Origin: Aegilops tauschii subsp. strangulata
Lineage: Eukaryota > Streptophyta > Magnoliopsida > Poales > Poaceae
Direction of reading: 5' to 3'
NCBI RefSeq assembly: GCF_002575655.3
Contig: NC_053036.3
Span: 157,022,627 to 157,086,626 of the forward strand
DNA length: 64,000 nucleotides
Within the stretch, counting starts at the first letter, position 1; every line of letters begins with the position of its first letter. The notes beneath the pieces were generated by a model, which made no database searches, had not been told where the DNA came from, and worked only from the letters and a program-made list of their open reading frames with translations. A program made the translations under genes and the position numbers. Below, in pieces: positions 1 to 11,383 of the stretch.

Positions 1-195
1 AATAAGCATATTAAATTACAAACATGCATTATCTAAAGGTTATGTCAGAAGGGCTTTTAAGACTTATCAATGCATCTTTTATGGCAAGATCATGATCATA
101 TAAATGAACATTCATAGTACAATGCATGCTACAAAAGTATGGCTTTCTAATTGCCACCAAGCTTGAACTGCAATACAGGACATAAAGAAGCATGC

Positions 196-249
196 TACTC
201 CCTCCGTCCCAAAATAAGTCAGCGACACTTATTTTGGGACAGAGGGACG
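196..249. mobile_element. Minimal Stowaway-type MITE (two TIRs, almost no core)
   Basis: A 22-base arm reading CTCCCTCCGTCCCAAAATAA(GT) at 198-219 is followed after seven bases by its near-perfect inverse at 227-247. The arm is the typical grass Stowaway terminus, preceded by a TA target base pair. Usual Stowaway cores of 80-300 bp are missing. It lies in the intron after exon 5 of the succinate-CoA ligase gene. Confidence 0.75.
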
Positions 250-327
250 ACTATTTAGAAATATATGCAAGGATGCTAAGAAGCATGACATGCAACAAGG
301 AAACAGCTATCCCAACAAAACTCTCAC

Positions 328-2984
328 CCGGATAAAGGCTGCAGCATCCTCCTCAGCAGTACCGCCAATTTCTCCAATGAGAACAATACCTAAAAGGCAC
401 ATACCAATTTTACCAATGAGAATAATACTTAAGAGGGATATAACAGCATTAACAGATGAGAACATAACTGAAAGACACAGTATCAAAGAATGTAACAGGA
501 CATTCATATGCATTAATTACTATACAAGGGATCAAAGGCACAAAGAAGTCACAAATCAGGGAGCTTCTTTCTGTTATATTACTAATTTCCTTCAAAGGTA
601 CCAGCAAGGCCCAGAGCAAACAATTGGTGGGATGCCCTCATGTGGGCATATACAAAGGTACATAACTTCACTACTTCAGGAGTAAAGATGAAGGTCTACT
701 TATTTGTCCTATCAACACATCGGAGCCACAATGAATTCAAATAGAGTCTGCAAACTAAGCATGCTGGTGACCTAGTACCAATAAAGGGAAAATTGGGAAA
801 TCTGACAAATAAATGAAAGAATAACAATAGCTTTTCTGAATAATGTAGAGGCCCAGCAAGAATTAGTGTACCTTCTGTCTGAGGATCATCAACAAACTTT
901 TCAAGGCAGTCAACAAAATTAGTGCCGTTAAAGGGGTCACCACCCATGCCCACACAAGTTGACTGCCCCAAGCCTACGGCTGTTGTTTGAAACACCTATC
1001 GATAAGAAAGAAATACAGTTCAGGCAAATGCATTTAATGGTTAAAGCAAGTCTACAATAATGGGCATACCGCTTCATATGTCAAGGTACCAGAACGAGAT
1101 ACAATCCCAATGCGTCCTGGTTTGTGGATGTAACCTGGCATGATTCCAATCTTACATTCACCAGGCTTAATGATACCAGGGCAGTTTGGCCCGATCAATC
1201 TGGTTTTTGATTGCCTGTTCAGAGCAGCTTTCACTTTCACCTGGAATTAAGAAAGGGAGCCTTCTGATGACTTCACTAAGTCTTAAAAGCAAGAGAAAAC
1301 TAAAAGAAATTATCTAAACTGTGAGAAAGACAACACATAACTATGATGTGGTATTGTTTATTAACACTGCACTTAATATCAATAAATTGACTGCCAAATG
1401 GGTCAGGACAAAATTACACATGAAGTAGAAGTAAAACCTAAACCCATTCAATGTGTGCCTATCTGCATATAGCTACTATATGCATTTAGTGACACTGATC
1501 ACAAGCAAAAATTTCTAGTGTTTCTGTATTAAGAAAACTCAGCTTGCATGGACAGCTATAGCCAAAGGAAAACAAATGGCATCACAAATATTATTATGCT
1601 CAGATAAACAGCAAACAATGTGCTTAGTGATGTACTTTATTGTTAAAAATATCATACCATGTCATGCTGAGGTATCCCTTCAGTAATGCAGACAACAAGG
1701 TCAAGCTCTGCTTCCAATGCCTCCATTATTGCAGCGGCAGCAAATGGTGGTGGAACATATATAACAGATGCATTGGCCTTTGTCTCAGCCTTAGCTTCTG
1801 CTACCGAGTTGAAAACTGGAAGGCCTAGGTGCTCAGTTCCACCTTTCTTGGGAGTAACTCCACCTACCTGTTCAATGCGAAGTACTTAAGTTAAAAGGGC
1901 ATCATTTGATGAAAACCATAGAAGAGACATAATAATTAGTTGATTGCTTATATTTTAAAAATCAAGCTACATATCTATATATCTTAAGGCTTAAGAGAAG
2001 TCCAAACAACCTTACAGAAACATGCCAGTGCCTTGATTTGACGGTACAAAGGTATCTTTGCAGATGCATTCATAAGACAACTAATAATTTAGCATATAGT
2101 GTCAGTATGTCACTGTTACACCCAGTATGCGACAGTTAACTGTGAGCTCCTGGTCAAGAATGTAGTAATGGAATTAGAACCTGCAACCTGCCAAGCAACC
2201 TGCCCAGATGAGGCTCTCGGAATGCATACATAATTCTTACCATCCACATGACAGTTTTGTTCCTCATATGCACCGGCATTTTTATTGTGTGGGAAACCCT
2301 GCCCAAATTGCTACCAATAATATCAAAAGTAAAATATGACTCGATGTCTCCAGCCCACTTATTGAAGAATTCTAGCATTACAATACATAAGATTTAGGTT
2401 CGATTTTCCATAGCAGCTTGAAAATATAGGGCGTGCATCATGGAAATTGTTCCTCAAACTCTTCCTAAGTTTAGATCGAGCAGGCCCTAGATTTACAAAA
2501 CATCTAGGAACCCATAAAAACCGTGTTCTCTATGTTTTGCTGTCTGATGAGTCATAATAAAATACCGAAGCCCTGGCTGCAAAGCGAAGAATACCCCTGG
2601 CGCAACACATCGAGAAGAGACGAAACCCTAAAAGGCGGAAAATGGAGATCGACAGCCACCCACCCACGAGATCGTGCATTGTCGACTGTATCTCTCAATC
2701 TCAAACCCTAGAGCCGCACTAGAGGACGAAATGAACGGATCGAGCAATACATCGAGAAGGGAGGCCGCGCGGGGACATACCATATTGGTGCCGTACTCGA
2801 TGGCCTGCTCGGTGTGGAAGGTGCCGTTCTTCCCGGTGATGCCCTGGCAGATCACGCGGGTGCTCTTGTCGACGAACACCGCCGGAGAGGGCGCGGCGGC
2901 GGCGGCCGCGTAGGCACGCGAATGGAGGAGGCGGGAGGCGGCGGAGCCCAGCATCTGGGACGCGCGGCGGCAGGAGGCGGCCAT
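328..2984 (-). CDS. Succinate-CoA ligase (ADP-forming) alpha subunit, mitochondrial; 3' end outside window
   Basis: Catalytic alpha subunit of the mitochondrial TCA-cycle enzyme that interconverts succinyl-CoA and succinate with ATP formation; it pairs with a beta subunit in the matrix. Five exons are visible, all with GT-AG borders and consistent phase: 2781-2984, 1658-1867, 1070-1240, 872-995 and 328-389, together 257 codons. Residues 1-30 are Arg/Ala/Ser-rich and acid-free, as in a mitochondrial presequence. Residues ~36-130 form the CoA-binding fold ([21 protein letters not shown]), followed by the ligase-CoA part ([18 protein letters not shown], then [10 protein letters not shown], then [10 protein letters not shown]). 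The family is about 330 residues, so roughly 75 residues, including the phosphohistidine segment, lie left of position 1. The ATG at 2984 is the first in frame with the presequence; the open frame upstream is 5' UTR. No break is visible. Product identity is from family knowledge; exon borders are read directly. Confidence 0.95.
364..438 (-). repeat. Tandem duplication of a splice-acceptor/exon-5 start segment
   Basis: Two adjacent ~37-base units (364-400 and 402-438) match at about 29 of 37 positions. The unit nearer exon 5 contains the real acceptor and the first ~25 coding bases of exon 5; the other is a decayed copy upstream in the intron. See findings. Confidence 0.7.
1868..2780 (-). other. 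Intron 1 of the succinate-CoA ligase alpha gene
   Basis: 913 bp with donor GTATGT at 2780-2775 and an acceptor CAG at 1870-1868. No coding segment, MITE or repeat is evident in it. The other visible introns (1241-1657, 996-1069, 390-871) likewise hold nothing recognisable except the duplicated acceptor segment. Confidence 0.85.
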
Positions 2985-3261
2985 GGCGATGTGATTGGCC
3001 TGGCGGCGGCGCGTGCTCCTCTCTCTTTCTTCTCTCCTCTCGATTCGATTTCGTTTGGGGCTCGGTCTACTTTCCTCAGTTTTCTGGGGTCTCGCGATCC
3101 ATTCTTGCAGGAGAAGTTGGGCGGTCAAACTTCGGGCTGGGCCCCTGCGTTTGTCGCTATTTTCGGAAGCTAACACATGGGTGACTATTTCCAAAGCATG
3201 CGGGAAAGCGGCTTTGGTAATACGTTTTACGGTTGATAGAGGCGAACGGCGGAATGGCCTA
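2985..3261 (-). promoter_or_regulatory. 5' UTR and proximal promoter of the succinate-CoA ligase gene
   Basis: The ~80 bases upstream of the ATG are GA-rich on the sense strand (CT-rich as printed, 3010-3075), as is common in grass 5' UTRs. I see no convincing TATA box. Only ~280 bp separate the ATG from the terminus of the Harbinger remnant, so promoter sequence is either confined here or extends into the transposon. Confidence 0.5.
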
Positions 3262-4612
3262 GGGCATCTCCGGCGCCTTTCGTCAGAACGGACACCCCAA
3301 ATATCCCATACATGTTCGGACATGTCTGTGGACAAGGACGGAGGCCACGCTGTTTTTCTAATATATTCGGGACACTTAAATAATTAAAAATAAAATCATC
3401 AATGGTCTATGCATATTGTGCAAATAATTAAAGATAAATATTACAAATATGATGTTTTCTTCCTCTGTTCCTTTATATAAGGTGTGTTATTTTTGGCTCG
3501 ATGACGAGGGCACACAATCATAGAGGAGTTAGGACAAAATTACCTTAAAAAATCTATTGGTTAGTGGCAAGTAAATCAATCAATTAGTCTAAAAAAATAA
3601 GAGATGCATGCAATCAAGAGAGATATACTTTCCTTTTTCTGCTATAAGTAGAAATATAGACAATAAGGAGAGTGATACTTTCCTATTTTTAGAGGGCTAA
3701 TAAGAGAATTGTGAGGAATTAGAAGAAATGCACCTTACATTTGAAATTTTATCAAAAAACAAATACACCTTATATAAAGGAACGAAGGGAGTAGTTAAAA
3801 TCTGAATCAACCAATTCAGACACATTTTTTAGTTATCTCCTTAAAGCGCCCACAAATGCTCAAACAGATTATTCCTAAACAACTCATGGGTTGTTCGATG
3901 GCGAATCTGTTGATACATTTTGATAAAATCCCCAAACATCGCAGGATTCTGGTCTATAAGTTGGATAGGATCACCCATGCGCTGAAATTCCAATGACGAA
4001 CTCTGTCACCCGCATCCTTCACAATCATGTTGTGCATGATCATACAAGATGTCATCACCTCCCACAACGTCTCTAGATCCCATATTTTGCAGGTCAAACA
4101 ACTACAAAACGGAGTTGGATCACTACAAACTCCCTCTCGACATCCTTTATAGCCCTTCTTGTCTTTGGGCAAAGTGATATCTTTTCTCACCCCTTAGATC
4201 AGAGTTGTTCTTGAAGAAGGTAGCCTACGAATGAAAGATATATTACAAAGATAATAGTCCATGTTGCATGGAAGAGCTTCTCCCGCACGCAACCTTACAA
4301 ATAATGGAGACTGCTGCATCATGTTGATGTAATTGTGAGACTTGGGCATCTCGAAGAAAGAGTGTCAAATCCAAAGGTCATGTGATGCAACTGTTTAAAG
4401 AATGATGGTGGACTTCTTGCAATGACCTAAATATTGCCCTTGTGAAGCATACAGGTAATCCGTCCATTGCCGGTGCATGCAATCCAGGGAACCGAGCATA
4501 CTTAGGCACCTTCTTGCTTTTTTGGCAGTGCCATGAACCATACGGTGTCTTCGACAATTGGTTTTCTCAAGTACTCCAGTCCAAACAACTTGACCACCGC
4601 AATAGCAAACCT
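3262..4612 (-). pseudogene. Degenerate PIF/Harbinger transposon with transposase remnants
   Basis: On the minus strand from ~4610 to ~3950, fragments in changing frames match the plant Harbinger (DDE_Tnp_4) nuclease: an FAIAVVKLFGLEYLRKP-like stretch at ~4605-4555, a GSLDCMH stretch near 4480 (the catalytic Asp region), and at 4190-3970 an ETLWEVMTSCMIMHNMIV stretch, the typical C-terminal helix. Between them lie decayed HDL..I.TFF/NDIN-type pieces. Stops and frameshifts occur throughout and the start is missing, so it is inactive. The left border GGGCATCTCC at 3262-3271 resembles a Harbinger terminal repeat; the other end is not found and probably lies in, or was removed by, the sequence at 4613. 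It acts by cut-and-paste transposition when intact, with a Myb-like partner not seen here. Confidence 0.75.
3459..3793. mobile_element. Stowaway MITE, ~335 bp
   Basis: Terminal inverted repeats of ~28 bases (CTTCCTCTGTTCCTTTATAT... at 3459-3486 and its inverse at 3765-3793) bound an AT-rich core with no ORF. It sits inside the Harbinger remnant, so it inserted later. Mobilised in trans by Mariner transposases (family knowledge). Confidence 0.85.
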
Positions 4613-5140
4613 GAAAGCACAAGTGCTTCCTCGGTGATTTTGGTAATTAATGTTAATATATCTCTTGTTGGACTAATACTTTTATCTAGTGTATTTCAGA
4701 TAAGTTCAACAATGGTGTGGAAAGGACAAGAGATATGGAACCCCTTCAAGGTGTCAGGAACATGTTGGCAAAAGCTCAAGACTCTTCATTTATATTTTAG
4801 TGATCCAAGATCACATTGAGTCCATGGTAAAGCCAATACTATTAAAGGGGATGGGGTGTTGCTTAATGATCTACTTGCTCAAAGTGCTTAGTGATATTGC
4901 TCCAAAGCCCTCAACCACTTTCTCATTTCCAAATATGTCCAAAATTCAAAGTCAAACTCGGCCCCACCGAGCTGTTCTATCTGGCGCCACCGAGTTTATT
5001 TGACATAACCACTGCCAAAAACCCTAGACACTTCGGCCACACCGATACGGATCTCGGTCTCGCCGAGATGGCCCTGCAAACTCTCTGTTTCCCTTTGTAA
5101 CATTTCGGTCTCACCGAAATGAGCGATCGGTCACACCGAG
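4613..5140 (+). repeat. LTR-like fragment, probably copia/Sirevirus type
   Basis: Non-coding. The text starting GTGATTTTGGTAATTAATG and the later CACCGAG/CTCGGT-rich stretch (4960-5140) look like Triticeae copia LTR sequence. It contains perfect short palindromes (for example 5102-5120). Neither end of an LTR is identifiable: the left abuts the Harbinger remnant, the right is interrupted by the Maximus 5' LTR at 5141. The element family is not recognised with certainty. Confidence 0.45.
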
Positions 5141-5632
5141 TGTAAGGGCATCTTCTGCCTTAGGGTTTTGGTGATGATGACAACACACGTGTGGACTAAT
5201 CGTGCGTCCTAGTTTTCTCAGGTACACATTGTGTGGCGCAAGACGGTTAGGCCTTCCCTCTATGCGAAAAAGATCGAAGACGGAGTTTCCGACGTGTTTA
5301 TTCCTTTGGTCATAGGATATCCGTACTATTAAGAGGGAATCCACATCAGAAGGTATTGGGTGAATCACTACACGTACACATTCTTTGCACCCACCATATA
5401 CCCTCCGTTCGAGGAGAGAGTGGTTCCCAAAAGTCCTCTGTGACTGTGCAGTTTTTGATCATGGCGGTAGTACCGCTCTGTTGAGCAGTTTGTACCGCTG
5501 GCATGCAGCTCCGGTCAAACCACCGCTCCAAGTACCGCTCAGGGGTGACACCCTTTTGTACCGGGTACGGTGGTAGACCGGTGGTGGAACGGAAGTTCCA
5601 GTTTGTCTTGACTAACCGGTACTACCAGTGTT
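5141..5632 (+). repeat. Maximus 5' LTR, first part
   Basis: Starts TGTAAGGGCATCTTCTGCC. Its first 299 bases match the 3' LTR at 61857-62155 with six substitutions by eye. Interrupted at 5633 by the Angela element; GTGTT at 5628-5632 is one copy of that element's target duplication. Contains the palindrome GCGGTAGTACCGC at 5464-5476. Confidence 0.9.
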
Positions 5633-7398
5633 TGAAGGAAATATGCCCTAGAGGCAATAATAAAGTTATTATTTATTTCCTTATATCATGATAAATGTTT
5701 ATTATTCATGCTAGAATTGTATTAACCGGAAACTTAGTACATGTGTGAATACATAGACAAACATAGTGTCACTAGTATGCCTCTACTTGACTAGCTCGTT
5801 GAATCAAAGATGGTTAAGTTTCCTAGCCATAGACAAAGAGTTGTTATTTGATTAACGGGATCACATCATTAGGAGAATGATGTGATTGACTTGATCCATT
5901 CTGTTGGCTTAGCACTCGATCGTTAGTATGTTGCTATTGCTTTCTTCATGACTTATACATGTTCCTATGACTATGAGATTATGCAACTCCCATTTACCGG
6001 AGGAACACTTTGTGTGCTACCAAATGTCACAACGTAACTGGGTGAATATAAAGGTGTTCTACAGGTGTCTCCGAAGGTACTTGTTGGGTTGGCGTATTTC
6101 GAGATTAGGATTTGACACTCCAATTGTCGGAGAGGTATCTCTAGGCCCACTCGGTAATGCACATCACTATAAGCCTTGCAAGCATTGCAACTAATGAGTT
6201 GGTTGCGGGATGATGTATTACGGAACGAGTAAAGAGACTTGCCGGTAACGAGATTGAACTAGGTATTCAGATACCGACGATCGAATCTCGGGCAAGTAAC
6301 TTACCGATGACAAAGGGAACAACGTATGTTGTCATGCGGTCTGACCGATAAAGATCTTCGTAGAATATGTGGGAGCCAATATGAGCATCCAGGTTCCGCT
6401 ATTGGTTATGGACCGGAGACGTGTCTCGGTCATGTCTACATAGTTCTCGAACCCGTAGGGTCCGCACGCTTAGAGTTTCGATGACAGTTATATTATGAGT
6501 TTATGAGTTTTGATGTACCGAAGGTTGTTCGGAGTCCCGGATGTGATCACGGACATAACGAGGAGTCTCGAAATGGTCGAGACATGAAGATTGATATATT
6601 GGATGACTATATTCGGACACCGGAATGGTTCCGGGGGTTATCGGATATATACCAGAGTACGGGGGGGTTACCGGAACCCCCCGGAGGCTATTGGGCCTCA
6701 TGGGCCCAATTGGTGGAAGAGGAGAGGCGGCCAAGGGGCAGCCGCTCGCTCCTCCCCCCCCCCAAGTCCGAATTGGACAAGGAGGGGGACCGGCGCCCCC
6801 CCTTTCCTTTCCCCGTCTCTCCTTCCCTCTCCTCTCCTAATCCAACAAGGAAAAGGGAGGGAGTCCTACTCCCGGTGGAGTAGGACTCCTCCTGGCGTGC
6901 CTCCTCCTGGTCGGCCGCACCTCCCCCTTGCTCCTTTATATATGGGGGCAGGGGGCACCCCATAGACACAACAATTGATCTCTTGATCTCTTAGCCGTGT
7001 GCGGTGCCCCCCTCCACCATATTCCACCTCGATAATATCGTAGCGGTGCTTAGGCGAAGCCCTGCGTCGGTAGCATCATCATCATCGTCACCACGCCGTC
7101 GTGCTGACGAAACTCTCCCTCAACACTCGGCTGGATCGGAGTTCGAGGGACGTCATCGAGCTGAACGTGTGCTGAACTCAGAGGTGTCGTGCGTTCGGTA
7201 CTTGGATCGGTCGGATCATGAAGACGTACGACTACATCAACCGCGTTGTGCTAACGCTTCCGCTTTCGGTCTACAAGGGTACGTGGACAACACTCTCCCC
7301 TCTCGTTGCTATGCATCACCATGATCTTTCGGTCTACAAGGGTACGTGGACAACACTCTCCACTCTCCCCTCTACATGAATTACTACGTTCCCCAACA
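5633..7398 (+). repeat. Angela 5' LTR (1766 bp)
   Basis: TG...CA termini, directly followed by a Met-tRNA primer site. A TATA-like TTTATATAT at 6936-6944 lies in the expected core-promoter position of this family. The last ~110 bp carry a 35-base duplication (7264-7298 repeated at 7327-7361) absent from the 3' LTR. Confidence 0.92.
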
Positions 7399-7413
7399 GT
7401 GGTATCAGAGCCT
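7399..7413 (+). other. Angela primer-binding site
   Basis: TGGTATCAGAGC directly after the 5' LTR, complementary to the 3' end of initiator Met-tRNA, the usual first-strand primer of plant copia elements. Confidence 0.85.
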
Positions 7414-8663
7414 GGTTATATGCGTAGATGTCATATGCACGAGTAAAACACAAGTGAGTTGTGGGCGATATAAGTCATACTGCTTACCAGCATGTCATAC
7501 TTTGGTTCGGCGGTATTGTTGGATGAAGCGGCCCAGACCGACATTACGCGTACGCTTACGCGAGACTGGTTCTACCGACGTGCTTTGCACACAGGTGGCT
7601 GGCGGGTGTCAGTTTCTCCAACTTTAGTTGAACCGAGTGTGGCTACGCCCGGTCCTTGCGATGGTTAAAACAACACCAACTTGCTGAACTATCGTTGTGG
7701 TTTTGATGCGTAGGTAAGAACGGTTCTTGCTAAGCCCGTAGCAGCCACGTAAAATTTGCAACAACAAAGTAGAGGACGTCTAACTTGTTTTTGCAGGGCA
7801 TGTTGTGATGTGATATGGTCAAGACATGATGCTAAATTTTATTGTATGAGATGATCATGTTTTGTAACCTAGTTATCGGCAACTGGCAGGAGCCATATGG
7901 TTGTCGCTTTATTGTATGCAATGCAATCGCCCTGTAATGCTTTACTTTATCACTAAGCGATAGCGATAGTCGTAGAAGCATAAGTTTGGCGAGACGACAA
8001 CGATGCTACGATGGAGATCAAGGTGTCACACCGGTGACGATGGTGATCATGACGGTGCTTCGGAGATGGAGATCACAAGCACAAGATGATGATGGCCATA
8101 TCATATCACTTATATTGATTGCATGTGATGTTTATCTTTTATGCATCTTATCTTGCTTTGATTGACGGTAGCATTATAAGATGATCTCTCACTAAATTTC
8201 AAGATAAAAAGTGTTCTCCCTGAGTATGCACCGTTGCCAAAGTTCGTCGTGCCCAGACACCACGTGATGATCGGGTGTGATAAGCTCTACGTCCATCTAC
8301 AACGGGTGCAAGCTAGTTTTGCACACGCAGAATACTCAGGTTAAACTTGACGAGCCTAGCACATGCAGATATGCCCTCGGAACACTGAGACCGAAAGGTC
8401 GAGCGTGAATCATATAGTAGATATGATCAACATAGTGATGTTCACCATTGAAACTACTCCATCTCACATGATGATCGGACATGGTTTAGTTGATTTGGAT
8501 CACGTGATCACTTAGAGGATTAGAGGGATGTCTATCTAAGTGGGAGTTCTTAAGTAATATGATTAATTGAACTTTAATTTATCATGAACTTAGTCCTGGT
8601 AGTATTAGCATATCTATGTTGTAGATCAATAGCTCGCGTTTAGCTCCCCTGTTTTATTTTGAT
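7414..8663 (+). other. Angela leader region
   Basis: About 1.25 kb between primer site and gag with no sustained reading frame, as is usual for the long leader of BARE/Angela elements. Nothing else recognised. Confidence 0.6.
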
Positions 8664-9680
8664 ATGTTCCTAGAGCAAACTGAGTTGAAAGATGTTAGTA
8701 GCAATGATGCGGATTGGATCCATGATCTGAGGATTATCCTCATTGCTGCACAGAAGAATTATGTCCTTGATGCACCGCTAGGTGACAGACCTATTGCAGG
8801 AGCAGATGCAGACGTTATGAACGTTTGGCTAGCTCAATATGATGACTACTTGATAGTTTAGTGCACCATGCTTAACGGCTTAGAATCAGGACTTCAGAGA
8901 CGTTTTGAACGTCATGGACCATATGAGATGTTCCAGGAGTTGAAGTTAATATTTCAAGCAAATACCCGAGTTGAGAGATATGAAGTCTCCAACAAGTTCT
9001 ATAGCTAAAAGATGGAGGAGAATAGCTCAAGCAGTGAGCATGTGCTTAGATTGTCTGGGTACTACAATCGCTTGAATCAAGTGGGAGTTAATCTTCCAGA
9101 TAAAATAGTGATTGACAGAATTCTCTAGTCACCATCACCAAGTTAGTAGAACTTCGTGATGAACTATAATATGCAAGGGATGACGAAAACAATTCCCAAG
9201 CTCTTCGCGATGCTAAAAATCGGCGAAGGTAGAAATCAAGAAGAACATCAAGTGTTGATGGTTGACAAGACCACTAGTTTCAAGAGAAAGGACAAAGGGA
9301 AGAAGGGGAACTTCAATAAGAACGGCAAGCAAGTTGCTGCTCAAGTGAAGAAGCCCAAGTCTGGACCTAAGCCTGAGACTAAGTGCTTCTACTGCAAAGG
9401 GACTAGTCACTAGAAGCGGAACCACCCCAAGTATTTGGCGGATAAGAAGGATGGCAAAGTGAACAAGCTATATTTGATATACATGTTATTGATGTGTACC
9501 TTACTAGTGTTTATAGTAGCCCCTGGGTATTTGATACTTGTTCGGTTGCTAAAAATTAGTAACTCAAAACAGGAGTTACAGAATGAACAGAGACAAGTTA
9601 AGGGTGAAGTGACGATGTGTGTTGGAAGTGGTTCCAAGGTTGACATGATCATCATCGCACACTCCCTATACTTTCGGGAT
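8664..9680 (+). pseudogene. Angela gag and protease remnant
   Basis: Residues such as MFLEQTELKDVSSNDADWIHDL start a UBN2-type copia capsid. In-frame stops occur at 8859-8861, near 9007 and near 9127. A basic linker (9290-9380) leads to a zinc knuckle CFYCKGTSH at ~9387-9413 whose histidine is followed by a stop, and the fourth ligand is missing. After this only scraps of the protease survive (9435-9680), with no DTG/DSG motif left. Function when intact: RNA-binding capsid and polyprotein cleavage. Clearly non-functional. Confidence 0.8.
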
Positions 9681-9783
9681 TAGTGTTGAACCTAAATAAG
9701 TGTTATTTGGTGTTTGCGTTGAGCATAAATATGATTTGATCATGTTTATTGCAATATAGTTATTCATTTAAGTTAGAGAACAA

Positions 9784-10967
9784 TTGTTGTTCTGTTACAT
9801 GAATAAAACCTTCTATGGTCATACACCCAATGAAAATGGTTTGTTGGATCTCGATCGTAGTAATACACATATTCATAATATTGAAGCCAAAAGATGCAAA
9901 GTTAATAATGATAGTGCAACTTATTTGTGGCACTGCCGTTTAGGTCATATTGGTGTAAAGCGCATGAAGAAACTCCATGCTGATGGGAATTTGGAATCAC
10001 TTGATTATGAATCACTTGATGCTTGCGAACCATGCCTCATGGGCAAGATGACTAAGACTCCGTTCTCCGGAACAATGGAGCGAGAAACTGATTTATTGGA
10101 AATAATACATACTGATGTATGCGGTCCGATGAGTGTTAAGGCTCACGGCAAGTATCGTTATTTTCTGACCTTCACAGATGATTTGAGCAGATATGGGTAT
10201 ATCTACTTGATGAAACACAAGTTTGAAACATTTGAAAAGTTCAAAGAATTTCAGAGTGAAGTGGAGAATCATCGTAACAAGAAAATAAAAGTTTCTACGA
10301 TATGATCGCAGAGGTAAAATATTTGAGTTACGAGTTTGGCCTTCAGTTAAAACAATGTGAAATAGTTTCACTACTCACGCCACCTGGAACACCACAGTGT
10401 AATGGTGTGTCCGAACGTCATAACCGTACTTTATTAGATATGGTGCGATCTATGATGTCTCTTACCGATCTAACACTATCGTTTTGGGGTTATGCATTAG
10501 AGACAGCTGCATTCACGTTAAATAGGGCACCATCTAAATCCGTTGAGACGACACCGTATGAACTATGGTTTGGCAAGAAACCTAAGCTGTTGTTTCTTAA
10601 AGTTTGAGGTTGCAATGCTTATGTGAAAAAGTTTCAACCTGATAAGCTCAAACCAAAATCGGAGAAGTGCGTCTTCATAGGATACCCAAAAGAAAATGTT
10701 GGGTACACCTTCTATCACAGATCCGAAGGCAAGATATTCGTTGCTGAGAATGGATCCTTTCTAGAGAAGGAGTTTCTCTCGAAAGAAGTGAGTGGGAGGA
10801 AAGTAGAACTTGATGAGGTAACTGTACCTGCTCCCTTATTGGAAAGTAGTTCATCACAGAAATCTGTTCCTGTGACTACTACACCAATCAGTGAGGAAGC
10901 TAATGATGACGATCATGTAACTTTAGATCAAGTTACTACCGAACCTCGTAGGTCGACCAGAGCATGA
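9784..10967 (+). pseudogene. Angela integrase remnant
   Basis: The pre-integrase zinc finger is visible (HCRLGHIGVKRMKKLH, then CEPCLMGKM), followed by the catalytic core (HTDVCGPMSVKAHGKYRYF, first Asp; FTDDLSRYGYIYLMK). A frameshift at ~10303 removes the second-Asp region from frame; the core resumes with GTPQCNGVSERHNRTLLDMV (catalytic Glu). A TGA at 10605-10607 interrupts the C-terminal region, which continues to ~10967 with the GKKPKL and CVFIGYPKENVGY segments. Inserts cDNA into the genome when intact. Confidence 0.85.
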
Positions 10968-10997
10968 TCCGCACCAGAGTGGTACGGTAATCCTGTT

Positions 10998-11383
10998 ATG
11001 GAGGTCATGTTACTTGACCATGACGAACCTATGAACTATGAGGAAGCGATGATGAGCCCAGATTCTGCGAAATGGTTTGAGGCCATGAAATCTGAGATGG
11101 GATCCATGTATGAGAACAAAGTATGGACTTTGATTGACTTGCCCAATGATCGGCGAGCCATTGAGATTAAATGGATCTTCAAGAGGAAGACAGACGCTGA
11201 TAGTACTATTACTATCTACAAAGCTAGAATTGTCGCAAAAGGTTTTCGACAAGTTCAAGGTGTTGACTACGATGAGAGTTTCTCATTCTTATCTATGCTT
11301 AAGTCTGTCCGAATCATGTTAGCAATTGCCGCATTTTATGAAATCTGGCAAATGGATAAACAAAACTGCATTCCTTAATGGAT
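10998..11383 (+). pseudogene. Angela reverse transcriptase, N-terminal fragment
   Basis: The RVT_2 fingers start is clear (MNYEEAMMSPDSAKWFEAMK, then IKWIFKRKTDADSTITIYKA, then the LVAKGF/GVDYDE-type stretch). Homology ends immediately after the motif around the first catalytic Asp, where sequence jumps into the 3' LTR at ~11384. The YVDD box, RNase H and polypurine tract are absent. Confidence 0.88.

Noticed and set aside
2628..3335. 235-codon minus-strand frame covering exon 1 of the ligase gene
   Set aside because: The real protein starts at the ATG at 2984 and leaves the frame at the donor 2780; upstream it is 5' UTR read through and downstream it is intron.
7076..7091. CAT/CATCGT microsatellite
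   Set aside because: Short triplet repeat within the Angela LTR, present with variation in both LTRs; an ordinary family feature.
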